Below, in pieces: positions 35,485 through 43,430 of a stretch of 64,000 nt of DNA. The position numbers and the translations under genes are program-made. The stretch is from Roseibium sp. MMSF_3544 (lineage in GTDB: Bacteria; Pseudomonadota; Alphaproteobacteria; Rhizobiales; Stappiaceae). The notes below the pieces were generated by a model, which saw only the letters and a list, made by a program, of their open reading frames with translations, searched no databases and was not told the DNA's origin. Each line of letters begins with the position of its first letter. The first letter of the stretch is position 1. Where the stretch lies: contig NZ_JASHKA010000001.1 of assembly GCF_030732845.1 (NCBI RefSeq), positions 310,001 to 374,000 on the forward strand, written 5' to 3'.

Positions 35485-36080
35485 CGCAATCCGGTCTTTC
35501 GTTGCTCCTGGGCCGTCTGCAGTTTGGTTCGCGCTGCAGCGAGCCGGCTCATGACTGTGCCAATCGGAATGCCGAGCACTTCCGAGGCTTCCCGATAGGT
35601 GTATCCCTCGACATAGACCAGAACGACAGTGGATCGTTGGGCCTCCGGCAGAGCCATTACCTGCTTTAACACCTGTCGGGCAAAAGTATTCATTTCTGCG
35701 TCGGCTTCGGGGGAGGGCAGCTCGAATTCGTCGATCGAAACCAGGCCGCCTGCGCCACGTATGCGTTCGGCACGTTTTTCGTTCAGCCAGATCCGGCGCG
35801 CCATCGTGAACAGCCAGGCAGCGAGCGAAGTGCCGGCCTGAAATTTTTCCGCATGCTCCAGAGCGCGGGCCGAAGTCGCCTGCGCGAGGTCATCGGCGCT
35901 GTTTCTGTCCCCGGAAAGAGACAGCGAAAAGCGCCACAATCTTGGATAAATGCCGGGGAGTTGGGACCTGACTTCCTCCTGCCCGGATCCCTTGGCGAAA
36001 AAATTTCGAATAATTGGCTCCGATCGCGTGTTTCCCCTGCTGTGCACTAGGCTGCACGAACCTAGGAGGAAGTCAAACAT
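35481..36080 (-). CDS. ECF-type RNA polymerase sigma factor
   Basis: Region 2 (LPGIYPRLWRFSLSLSGDRNSADDLAQATSARALE, AWLFTMARRIWLNEKR) and region 4 (LPEAQRSTVVLVYVEGYTYREASEVLGIPIGTVMSRLAAARTKLQ) are clear, so this is a group IV sigma factor. The start is uncertain: an ATG at 36080 overlaps the start codon of the divergent DUF4399 gene and has no ribosome site. A GTG at 36047 would give 188 residues and is equally likely. The neighbouring DUF4399 gene is a candidate target. Spacing suggests a tight bidirectional promoter region. Confidence 0.88.
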   Translation of the reverse strand: MFDFLLGSCSLVHSRGNTRSEPIIRNFFAKGSGQEEVRSQLPGIYPRLWRFSLSLSGDRNSADDLAQATSARALEHAEKFQAGTSLAAWLFTMARRIWLNEKRAERIRGAGGLVSIDEFELPSPEADAEMNTFARQVLKQVMALPEAQRSTVVLVYVEGYTYREASEVLGIPIGTVMSRLAAARTKLQTAQEQRKTGLR

Positions 36081-36531
36081 GAACAAGATTGCCCTTGCCG
36101 CCGCCTTCGCGTTTTCCGGGTTTGCCGGTACCGCCGCCGCAGATGATCACCTTGCCTGGCCTGCCAGCGAAGGGGCCTATGTCTATTTCATCAATCTGGA
36201 GGACGGTGCGACCGTGAAATCACCCGTTCTTGTGCAGATGGGTGTGAACGGCATGGGTGTTGCCCCGGCCGGTATCGAGAAAGAGGGAACCGGTCATCAC
36301 CATATTCTCCTCAACCGGGCGCCCATGGGTGAAGGCGAGGACGGCGCTGACGAGTGGCTTTACGGAATTCCTGCCGACGAAAACCACATTCACTATGGCG
36401 GCGGCCAAACCGAAGCAAGCCTCGATCTGCCGGCCGGGACGCACACCTTGCAAATGGTGTTCGGCGACATGAACCACGTACCGTTTGGCGAGCAAATGGT
36501 CACCGACGTTATCACCATAACCGTCGAGTAA
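36079..36531 (+). CDS. DUF4399 secreted protein
   Basis: A 150-residue exported protein. The signal peptide (residues 1-21) ends near TAAADD. The DUF4399 core reads VYFINLEDGATVKSPVLVQMGVNGMGVAPAGIEKEGTGHHHILL and ENHIHYGGGQTEASLDLPAGTHTLQMVFGDMNHVPF. Many histidines (GTGHHH, HIHYGGG, NHVPF) suggest metal binding. AGGAGGA lies 8 bp before the ATG. It is divergent from the sigma/anti-sigma operon and could be its target. Function unknown. Confidence 0.9.
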   Translation: MNKIALAAAFAFSGFAGTAAADDHLAWPASEGAYVYFINLEDGATVKSPVLVQMGVNGMGVAPAGIEKEGTGHHHILLNRAPMGEGEDGADEWLYGIPADENHIHYGGGQTEASLDLPAGTHTLQMVFGDMNHVPFGEQMVTDVITITVE

Positions 36532-36555
36532 AGCCGGCCTTACAGACGTTCTGGA

Positions 36556-36578
36556 GCACTGCGCAGCCAGCGCAGTGC
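36556..36578. repeat. 9-bp perfect inverted repeat after DUF4399 gene
   Basis: GCACTGCGC-AGCCA-GCGCAGTGC lies 24 bp past the stop. The stem is strong but there is no T-run, so it is either a processing/stability hairpin or a weak terminator. Confidence 0.55.
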
Positions 36579-36741
36579 CCAACTTGTGCCCTTTAAATCT
36601 GGCGCTATTTCAACGCATTGACCTGATGTTCTCACGCCCATTCCTTGCTGTCTGGTTCGCGATTGGGGGATTGACCCCATACTGACGCGAAGGTGCCGCT
36701 CTTAGCTTTCTGACAACGGAAACGCTGTCAGGAGCTGCAAG

Positions 36742-37212
36742 ATGACCAGCAGGCAACTCGATAAACACATTACTTTTTCAATGCTCGGCGAAGCGACCGC
36801 TCTCATGGCGGAAAGCCCGCTTCACAAAAACCGGAGCATTTCTGAAATAGGTGGCCTGATCCTGCCGCCGCTCATGCTCGGCCAGCTTCGCATTTGGCGT
36901 CGTGGCGGTCTGCCGGTTGCTCTTGCGACCTGGGCCTGGCTTGACGAGGAGACGGAACAGGCCGTTCTCCACCGCGACCACCTGCCGGCACCCGACCAGT
37001 GGAACAACGGCCGGAATCCGGTCGTCATCGATTTCATCGCACCCTTCGGCGACGGCTTTCAGACCGCGCGCGATCTTAAACGGACCGTTTTTCCGGGCCG
37101 CGCCCTGCGCTCGGTCCGCCGCGATGAAAAGGGCCATGTCCTGCGCATTGTCCAGCATCCCGGCCGCGATCAGTTCGGCCGTCCCGTCAAGGCACGCGCC
37201 TTTGCGGCCTGA
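36742..37212 (+). CDS. HlyC/RtxC-type toxin-activating lysine acyltransferase
   Basis: A 156-residue cytoplasmic protein of the TAAT (HlyC) family, which moves a fatty acyl group from acyl-ACP to lysines of RTX proteins. Both catalytic residues are in place: H28 in SPLHKNRSI and D104 in DFIAPFGD, equivalent to HlyC H23 and D92. AGGAG precedes the ATG. The glycine-rich repeat gene begins 37 bp after its stop, in the acyltransferase-then-substrate order of hlyCA/rtxCA operons. No type I secretion genes are nearby. Confidence 0.9.
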   Translation: MTSRQLDKHITFSMLGEATALMAESPLHKNRSISEIGGLILPPLMLGQLRIWRRGGLPVALATWAWLDEETEQAVLHRDHLPAPDQWNNGRNPVVIDFIAPFGDGFQTARDLKRTVFPGRALRSVRRDEKGHVLRIVQHPGRDQFGRPVKARAFAA

Positions 37213-37249
37213 TCCTTCATTTTTCACTCGATACTAAGGAATTTTCAAA

Positions 37250-40200
37250 ATGGGTTCTTCTTCCAAAAGCATTCATCAGACCTACAAGCTCTACGGCCTT
37301 TACGGCAACAAGGACGGCGGGTCGGGCAACGACAAGCTTTACGGCTATTCAGCGATCAAGAACGATCTGCGCGGCGGCTCGGGCAACGATTTCGTCGGTG
37401 GCTGGGCGCCGCTCAATTATCTGCGTGGCGGCTCCGGCAACGATACCGTCAAGGCCTATGGCGCAACCAATCACCTTTGGGGCGACAGCGGCCATGACAA
37501 GCTCTACGGCTACGGAGCCTACAACGCCATGTATGGCGGCACCGGTCACGACAGCCTTTATGGTTACGGCGCGAAAAACGTCATGCGCGGCGACAGCGGC
37601 GAAGACAAGCTCTACGGCTACGGCGCCTACAACGACATGGACGGCGGCAGCTGGAACGACAAGCTCTACGGCTATGGCGCGTCCAACAAGATGAAGGGTG
37701 GCTCGGGCCACGACAGTCTCTATGGCTACGGTGCTTCAAACAACATGTATGGCGGCACCGGCAACGACACGTTGAAAGGCTATGGAGCCTCCAATGTCAT
37801 GCGCGGCGAGGACGGCAACGACACCCTTGAGGGCCGGGGTGCCTCCAACGTCATGTATGGCGGTGACGACAATGACACCCTGAAGGGTTATGGCGCATCA
37901 AACGTCATGAACGGCGACAGCGGCAATGACCAACTTTACGGCTACGGCGCATCCAACGTGATGCGCGGGGGAAGCGGTAACGATCATATGGAAGGTCACG
38001 GTCTCTCAAACGTGATGTATGGCGACAGTGGCGACGACACGATGGAAGGCCGCGGTGCCTCCAATGTCATGCATGGCGGCACCGGGAATGACGACATGGC
38101 CGGCTACGGCGCCTCGAACGTCATGTACGGCAATGACGGTGAGGACCTTATGGAAGGCCGCGGCGCTTCGAACGTCATGCGCGGTGGCAACCAAGACGAT
38201 GAAATGTACGGCTACGGTGCCAACAACGTCATCCACGGCGACAACGGCAATGATTACATTGAAGCCAAGGCTGGCGTGACGACAGCCTTCGGCGGTGATG
38301 GCAATGACACCATCAAGGCCGCCGGCGGCGTTAATGTCCTCAACGGCAATGACGGCGACGACACGATCGAAGCCATCGGCGGCGTCAATGTCGTGCACGG
38401 CGATGCGGGCAACGATGACATGTTCGCGCTTGGCGGCGTCAACACGATGTTCGGCGGGACCGGAGACGACCGGATGAAGGCACTCGGCGTTGCCAACGTC
38501 CAGTTCGGCGGCGAGGGGGAAGACCTGATGGCCGCTGCCGGCAACGGCAACCTTCAACTCGGCGAAGCAGGCAACGACCAGCTCTACGGTCTCGGCGTGA
38601 ATGTCGGACAATTCGGCGGCGACGGGGAGGACATCCTGGTCGGCGTAGCGGGCCTCAACCTGCAGCACGGCGGTGCGGGCAAGGACAAGCTGTTCGCCGT
38701 CGGCGGTGCCAACATACAGATCGGCGGATCCGACGATGACTTCCTGATGGCAGGCGGTGCCAACAACATTCAGTTTGGCGATCACCTCTGGAGCGCGATC
38801 CCCTCGGATCTCGGCTTTGACGACGGCAAGTTCGCGGAAGTCATCGAGAACTTCGACGAATATTTCGAAACCGAAGGTGGCGGCACCAACGTGATGATCG
38901 GTGGCGGAACCAACAATCTGCAGTTCGGCGGCTCCGGAAAGGACTATGCGTTCGGTGCCGGCGGCATGACCACCCAGGTCATGGGCCAGGGCAATGACGT
39001 CATGGTTGGCGGCGGCATCGGCGTCGTTCAATATGCGGATGCCGGAAATGACATCGTCATCGGCGGCGGCCAGGGCGTCGCGCAGTTCGGCGGCGACGGG
39101 TCGGACGTCATGTTCGCCGCGGCAAAGGTTGTGGCTCCTCAATACAAGGCCGCCGCCTCCTTCCAGTACGGCGGTGCCGGGACGGATGTCATGTTGGGCC
39201 TTTCCATCGGGAAGGACGCAACGGCAACCCTGTCACTGAACACCGAGACGGACAGCAACGGCAACCGTAAAGGTGGCATCATAGAGGGAGCCCTGCCTGA
39301 CGAACTCGTCGTGACTGCTCAGCTTGGCGGCGAGGGGGCGGACCTCATGGTGGCCGAGGGGCCGGGTGCAATTGTCCACGGCGGTGCCGACAACGACGTT
39401 GCGCTCAGCCTGGCAGATGCAAATTCGCTCGTGATGGGCGGTGCAGGCGATGATCTCGTCCTGACGGCGAAGGGTCTCGGCGAGATGGCAGAGGTCCTGG
39501 CGATGCCGGAGGAGATCGACAGCATCGACGAACTTGCGGACCTGTCCTTCAGCTTCGGCAATTTCTACGCCGGCGGCAGCGGTTCGGACGTGATCATGGA
39601 CGTTATGGATTTCACCAAGATCATGACCCACGACGCGCTGACCGATGTTCCCTGGGTCCAGGATTTCCGTTCAGCACTGACTGCCACGGTAACAGCGATT
39701 GAAGGAATTGCCGCACCGATCACCGATCTGATCGATACGGTCTCCGATCTCAGCCCGGAGCTTGGGATTGCCGGCCTCGGGTCCTACGAAGTCAGCGCCA
39801 ATGTCACCATGGGCGGCATCGGTGACGATGTTCTGGGCGGCGAAGGGTTCCTCTCCGGTGAGGCGGGCGACGACATCTACACGATCTGGGCGAATGGCGA
39901 GGCGACAATCGCCGAGCGTGCGACGGATGGCGTGAAATCCTTCCTGGAGGATTTCGGTGTCGAACTGCCGGTTCTGGATGAGGTTTCTCAAACGCCGGAC
40001 GGCAACGACATCATCGAATTGCGCAGTTTCTCGCTTCAGGCCATGGATCAGGACGCCTTCCACTTCGTCAAGTCGGACGATGCGCTCCAGATCCAGCTTG
40101 ACGACAAGACGGTCGCCACCGTGCACGGCATGGACGATGAGACGACCGCGGTTGAGTGGTTGAAGGTTGTCCAGGGTGCGGACAGTTTCCAGTTCGACCT

Positions 40201-40441
40201 GAAGGCAATCTACGACGAGCCGGATCCGATGGATGATTTCGCGTTTGCCGTCGAAAGTGTCTCGGTCGGTTCGGACACGCTCGCGTCCGGTGATATCCTG
40301 GGCCTTCTGTCTGGCGCCGCCGAAACGCTGTCCGCGTTCGGCTCGTCCGAAAGCGACGCGGCCCAGACCGACCTGGCGGCCGCTCAGGCACACGGTGCCA
40401 ACGCCCTCACAACGATCATTCCGGAAACGGATTTCATCTGA
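37250..40441 (+). CDS. RTX/MARTX-like glycine-rich repeat protein, probable substrate of the adjacent acyltransferase
   Basis: A 1063-residue acidic protein. After 19 residues it enters 27 consecutive 18-residue units (residues 20-505) of form NVMxGGSGNDxLxGYGAS, combining the RTX calcium motif GGxGxD with a GxxN turn. These units fit the G-7x-GxxN pattern known from MARTX repeats. Less regular GG-rich units continue to about 720. Residues about 770-1063 form a distinct acidic C-terminal region with more RTX blocks (GGIGDDVLGGEGFLSGEAGDDIYTIWANG), typical of type I export signals. There is no signal peptide and no N-terminal hydrophobic pore-forming domain. Role unknown: adhesin, surface-layer protein or unusual toxin. 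Confidence 0.9.
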   Translation: MGSSSKSIHQTYKLYGLYGNKDGGSGNDKLYGYSAIKNDLRGGSGNDFVGGWAPLNYLRGGSGNDTVKAYGATNHLWGDSGHDKLYGYGAYNAMYGGTGHDSLYGYGAKNVMRGDSGEDKLYGYGAYNDMDGGSWNDKLYGYGASNKMKGGSGHDSLYGYGASNNMYGGTGNDTLKGYGASNVMRGEDGNDTLEGRGASNVMYGGDDNDTLKGYGASNVMNGDSGNDQLYGYGASNVMRGGSGNDHMEGHGLSNVMYGDSGDDTMEGRGASNVMHGGTGNDDMAGYGASNVMYGNDGEDLMEGRGASNVMRGGNQDDEMYGYGANNVIHGDNGNDYIEAKAGVTTAFGGDGNDTIKAAGGVNVLNGNDGDDTIEAIGGVNVVHGDAGNDDMFALGGVNTMFGGTGDDRMKALGVANVQFGGEGEDLMAAAGNGNLQLGEAGNDQLYGLGVNVGQFGGDGEDILVGVAGLNLQHGGAGKDKLFAVGGANIQIGGSDDDFLMAGGANNIQFGDHLWSAIPSDLGFDDGKFAEVIENFDEYFETEGGGTNVMIGGGTNNLQFGGSGKDYAFGAGGMTTQVMGQGNDVMVGGGIGVVQYADAGNDIVIGGGQGVAQFGGDGSDVMFAAAKVVAPQYKAAASFQYGGAGTDVMLGLSIGKDATATLSLNTETDSNGNRKGGIIEGALPDELVVTAQLGGEGADLMVAEGPGAIVHGGADNDVALSLADANSLVMGGAGDDLVLTAKGLGEMAEVLAMPEEIDSIDELADLSFSFGNFYAGGSGSDVIMDVMDFTKIMTHDALTDVPWVQDFRSALTATVTAIEGIAAPITDLIDTVSDLSPELGIAGLGSYEVSANVTMGGIGDDVLGGEGFLSGEAGDDIYTIWANGEATIAERATDGVKSFLEDFGVELPVLDEVSQTPDGNDIIELRSFSLQAMDQDAFHFVKSDDALQIQLDDKTVATVHGMDDETTAVEWLKVVQGADSFQFDLKAIYDEPDPMDDFAFAVESVSVGSDTLASGDILGLLSGAAETLSAFGSSESDAAQTDLAAAQAHGANALTTIIPETDFI
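37307..38764 (+). repeat. 54-bp coding tandem repeat, 27 units
   Basis: DNA encoding the 27 units of 18 residues in the glycine-rich protein. No unit is longer or shorter. The first 17 or so units keep GYGAS-NVM; later ones drift to AxGGV-NVx, showing a gradual change along the array. Confidence 0.88.
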
Positions 40442-40506
40442 TATCCGCAGAATTGAGGAGGATCGCCAACGGTGTGCTTTGCGCCTCAGTTCTCTGTGAA
40501 GCCTTA

Positions 40507-40538
40507 GCGGGGCGGCCATTGGCCGCTCCGCATTCTTT
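40507..40538 (+). terminator. Terminator of the repeat-protein gene
   Basis: An 11-bp stem (GCGGGGCGGCC with GGCCGCTCCGC, one G-U pair) around an ATT loop, followed by ATTCTTT. It lies 66 bp after the stop codon. Confidence 0.75.
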
Positions 40539-40658
40539 ACCTGTTGTTAAGCCTGTCGCGCTTGACTGAAACCGTTGTTCTTGGCCTTGCCAATGGACAA
40601 GATTGGTTGTGTTGGCCTCGATGCACAAAGGGGTCTGGCTGGCGAGGAGATCTACGAA

Positions 40659-40997
40659 GTGATAAACGGCGACCGTTTTTCAGTCATCCGCTCTGGTTTT
40701 CCTGTCAGACTTCTGGCCTGCACCCTCCTGTTTGGAATAGTGTCAGCCTGCAATCTGGCGCAGTCTCCGAACAGTGTAGAGCCTGTCGCGACTGTCACCC
40801 CGCCGGCATTTTCCGGCAAGACAGTCAAAAGCTTCGCCAAGGCACCTACATCGACTCGCGATGTGCAATCTTCGGTCGCGGACAAATCTCCCATTGAAAA
40901 GCTGAAATTGGCAATGTCCGCCGATCATGGAGATGCGGCCTGGATTTGCTCGCCGAGCGGTTTCGGCCAGAAGTCCAAATGCCGGCGCCGGACTTGA
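40659..40997 (+). CDS. Small putative lipoprotein
   Basis: A 112-residue predicted lipoprotein of unknown function. The signal (RSGFPVRLLACTLLFGIVSAC) has lipobox IVSAC with Cys31. The mature part is Ser/Thr/Pro rich, and the C terminus reads AWICSPSGFGQKSKC, with two cysteines that could form a disulfide. I choose the GTG at 40659, which has GAGGAG 9 bp before it; the same frame is open upstream to an ATG at 40593. Real coding is likely but not proven. Confidence 0.6.
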   Translation: MINGDRFSVIRSGFPVRLLACTLLFGIVSACNLAQSPNSVEPVATVTPPAFSGKTVKSFAKAPTSTRDVQSSVADKSPIEKLKLAMSADHGDAAWICSPSGFGQKSKCRRRT

Positions 40998-41399
40998 GCA
41001 ACCAGCAAGACCCCAAACTTTCCCGTTTGTGACATTTGTTGACGCGCATCTTGAAGATGAACGGTGCGTGACCACTGCATTAACATTTATTCATAGTATT
41101 GAGCATCGTATTGATACCAGTCGCCTTAGGCGCCAACTGTACCCCTGCAAGGATGTGAAGGAAAACAAGAATTAAGTATTTCGCGGCACGACCGCGAATA
41201 CGTAAGCTTGTTTGACGAGAAAGTTTTCCCACCAGCAGAGGGTGGGTAGTTCCTGCGAAAAATCTGTGGTTCAGAACAAAGCTCCGAAGCGGAAATTTGT
41301 ACTGGACAGCCTGTCCCGCGTCTAACCGGAAACGGACAAGACAGGGAGACCCTCGCGGCTTGCCTGAAGGCTGTCCGCGCCTGATTTCGGAGACACGGA
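40998..41399 (+). promoter_or_regulatory. Long intergenic leader of the polysaccharide locus with possible RNA structure
   Basis: A 402-bp stretch without a convincing gene. It contains TTCGCGG/CCGCGAA and CCCACC/GGGTGGG hairpins near 41178-41250. Closer to the uxs start are GGACAGCCT (41304-41312) and its exact complement AGGCTGTCC (41368-41376). CCTGTC (41310-41315) can also pair with GACAGG (41340-41345), which excludes the first stem. Two alternative folds just before the start codon would suit a regulated leader, but no known riboswitch class is recognised. Confidence 0.4.
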
Positions 41400-42449
41400 A
41401 TGCGGACTGAACAAACCTTTGATGAGTCGATCACCGGGGCGCCGGGCAAGTCGTCACCCATCTACCGGAAGAAGAAAGCGCTCGTGACCGGAGGTGCCGG
41501 TTTTCTGGGGTCTCACCTATGCAAGCGTCTGCTTGACGAGGGCTACCAGGTCATCTGCCTGGACAATTTTTCAACCGGCCAGTTCTCCAATATCGATGAC
41601 CTGACAACGCACGCGGATTTTCAGCTCGTCGTCCAGGACATCGAGAAGACACTTGACGGTGTCGGGGATGAGCTTGACGAAATCTATAATCTTGCGTGCC
41701 CCGCGTCCCCGCCGCACTACCAGCTCGATCCTGTCCGGACGATGAAGACCAACGTTATGGGAGCAGTCAGTGTTCTTGACTTGGCCTGTCGGACCGGTGC
41801 GACGGCGTTTCAGGCCTCCACGTCGGAAGTCTACGGTGACCCGCTGGTCCATCCGCAGCCGGAATCCTATTTCGGCAATGTCAATCCGACCGGACCGCGA
41901 GCTTGCTACGACGAAGGAAAGAGAGCCGCTGAAACACTTTTCTTCGACTACGCCCGAACACGGGCTGTGCCGATCAAGGTTGTTCGGATTTTCAACACCT
42001 ACGGTCCGAACATGCGGCCCGATGACGGACGCGTCGTTTCAAATTTCATCATTCAGGCTCTGCGCGGTGAGGACATCACAATATATGGAACCGGCAACCA
42101 GACCCGTTCCTTTTGTTATGTCGATGATCTGATTGAGGGTTTCCGGCGTTTCATGATGACGCCTGACAATGCCCTGGGTCCGATGAATCTCGGCAACCCA
42201 GGTGAATTCACCATTCTGGAGCTTGCCGAAAAGGTCATAGAGAAGACTGGGTCCCCATCGAAACTCGTCTTTCTTGAAAAGCCGAAGGACGATCCGCAAC
42301 AAAGGAAGCCTGATATCAGCCAGGCCAGCCAGGAGCTTGGATGGAAACCTGAAATCAGCCTCGACAAAGGGCTGGATTTCACGATTGCGCATTTCGACAA
42401 CGTGCTCAGCAAGGCAGATGCCGGACCATTTGTGGAGGCGGCTGAATGA
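41400..42449 (+). CDS. uxs: UDP-glucuronate decarboxylase (UDP-xylose synthase)-like SDR
   Basis: A 349-residue extended SDR. The NAD motif is [11 protein letters not shown]. The family-typical block [26 protein letters not shown] is followed by [39 protein letters not shown], with Tyr/Lys in YDEGK, and [22 protein letters not shown]. These are hallmarks of Uxs, which makes UDP-xylose from UDP-glucuronate. The first 25 residues form an extra basic tail. Stop and the next start overlap (ATGA), so uxs and the epimerase gene are coupled. First gene of the polysaccharide locus. Confidence 0.9.
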   Translation: MRTEQTFDESITGAPGKSSPIYRKKKALVTGGAGFLGSHLCKRLLDEGYQVICLDNFSTGQFSNIDDLTTHADFQLVVQDIEKTLDGVGDELDEIYNLACPASPPHYQLDPVRTMKTNVMGAVSVLDLACRTGATAFQASTSEVYGDPLVHPQPESYFGNVNPTGPRACYDEGKRAAETLFFDYARTRAVPIKVVRIFNTYGPNMRPDDGRVVSNFIIQALRGEDITIYGTGNQTRSFCYVDDLIEGFRRFMMTPDNALGPMNLGNPGEFTILELAEKVIEKTGSPSKLVFLEKPKDDPQQRKPDISQASQELGWKPEISLDKGLDFTIAHFDNVLSKADAGPFVEAAE

Positions 42450-43429
42450 ACAAGCACAAGATCCTTGTGACAGGCGGTGCGGGTTTCATCGGCAGCCACA
42501 CCTGCAAGCAACTTGCCTCCGAGGGCATCGAGCCCGTCACATACGACAACTTGAGCACAGGCAATCTTGAAGCCGTTCGCTGGGGCCCGTTCCTGCGAGG
42601 TGACATTCGCGATACGGCGCATCTGCGTGAGACCCTTGCCGCATTCGGCGTGGAGACGGTCATTCACTTTGCTGCGTCGGCCTATGTCGGGGAATCCGTC
42701 AAAGATCCGGCTGCTTACTACGACAACAATGTGCGCGGTACGCTCTCGGTGCTGGAGGCATGCCGCGCGGCCGGGGTCGACCAACTGATATTCTCAAGCA
42801 GTTGTGCAACATATGGCATTCCGCCAAAGTTGCCGATTTCCGAAGACAGTGTTCAGGACCCAATCAATCCATACGGCAAAACCAAGCTCATGGCGGAGCA
42901 CATCATAAAGGATTACGCCAATGCCTACGGATTGAAGTATGTCATTCTGCGCTACTTCAATGCCTCTGGCGCTGATCCCGATGGAGAGCTCGGCGAGTGG
43001 CACGATCCAGAAACGCATCTGATCCCGAGGGCCATGATGGCCGCTGCCGGTCGGTTGCCGCATCTGGATGTGTTCGGCGCAACATACGACACGTCCGATG
43101 GAACATGTCTACGCGACTATGTCCATGTGCGGGATCTCGCCGACGCACATGTGCTCGCCTGGCGTCATCTGGATAATGGCGGTGAGAGCTCTGCGTACAA
43201 TATCGGATCGGGTCAATGCCATTCCGTGCGCGAAATCGTCGACAGCGTCGAGCGTGTCACCGCGCAACCTGTCCCGATGCAGGTCAGGGAAAAACGTGCT
43301 GGCGATCCGCCGGTCCTTTATGCAAATCCGCAAAAGGCAAGCGACGAGATAGGCTTTAAGGCACGCTACTCGGATATCGACACAATCGTCAGGACAGCGG
43401 CTCCGTTTTTTGGTCTGGAGGCCCGCTGA
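42446..43429 (+). CDS. galE: GalE-like UDP-sugar 4-epimerase
   Basis: A 327-residue SDR. NAD motif [51 protein letters not shown] site with SSSCATYG and NPYGKTK, and [28 protein letters not shown] typical of GalE. It could interconvert UDP-Glc/UDP-Gal or, in view of the coupled uxs gene, UDP-Xyl/UDP-L-Ara as Uxe does in Sinorhizobium. The sequence alone does not settle which. Confidence 0.92.
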   Translation: MNKHKILVTGGAGFIGSHTCKQLASEGIEPVTYDNLSTGNLEAVRWGPFLRGDIRDTAHLRETLAAFGVETVIHFAASAYVGESVKDPAAYYDNNVRGTLSVLEACRAAGVDQLIFSSSCATYGIPPKLPISEDSVQDPINPYGKTKLMAEHIIKDYANAYGLKYVILRYFNASGADPDGELGEWHDPETHLIPRAMMAAAGRLPHLDVFGATYDTSDGTCLRDYVHVRDLADAHVLAWRHLDNGGESSAYNIGSGQCHSVREIVDSVERVTAQPVPMQVREKRAGDPPVLYANPQKASDEIGFKARYSDIDTIVRTAAPFFGLEAR

Positions 43430-43430
43430 G

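Noticed and set aside
38006-39142. 378-codon minus-strand ORF inside the glycine-rich repeat gene
   Set aside because: Its Val/Ala/His repetition is only the mirror of the 54-bp repeats.
39671-40519. 282-codon minus-strand ORF over the end of the repeat gene
   Set aside because: Antisense to a frame with RTX motifs, and it would include the terminator hairpin.
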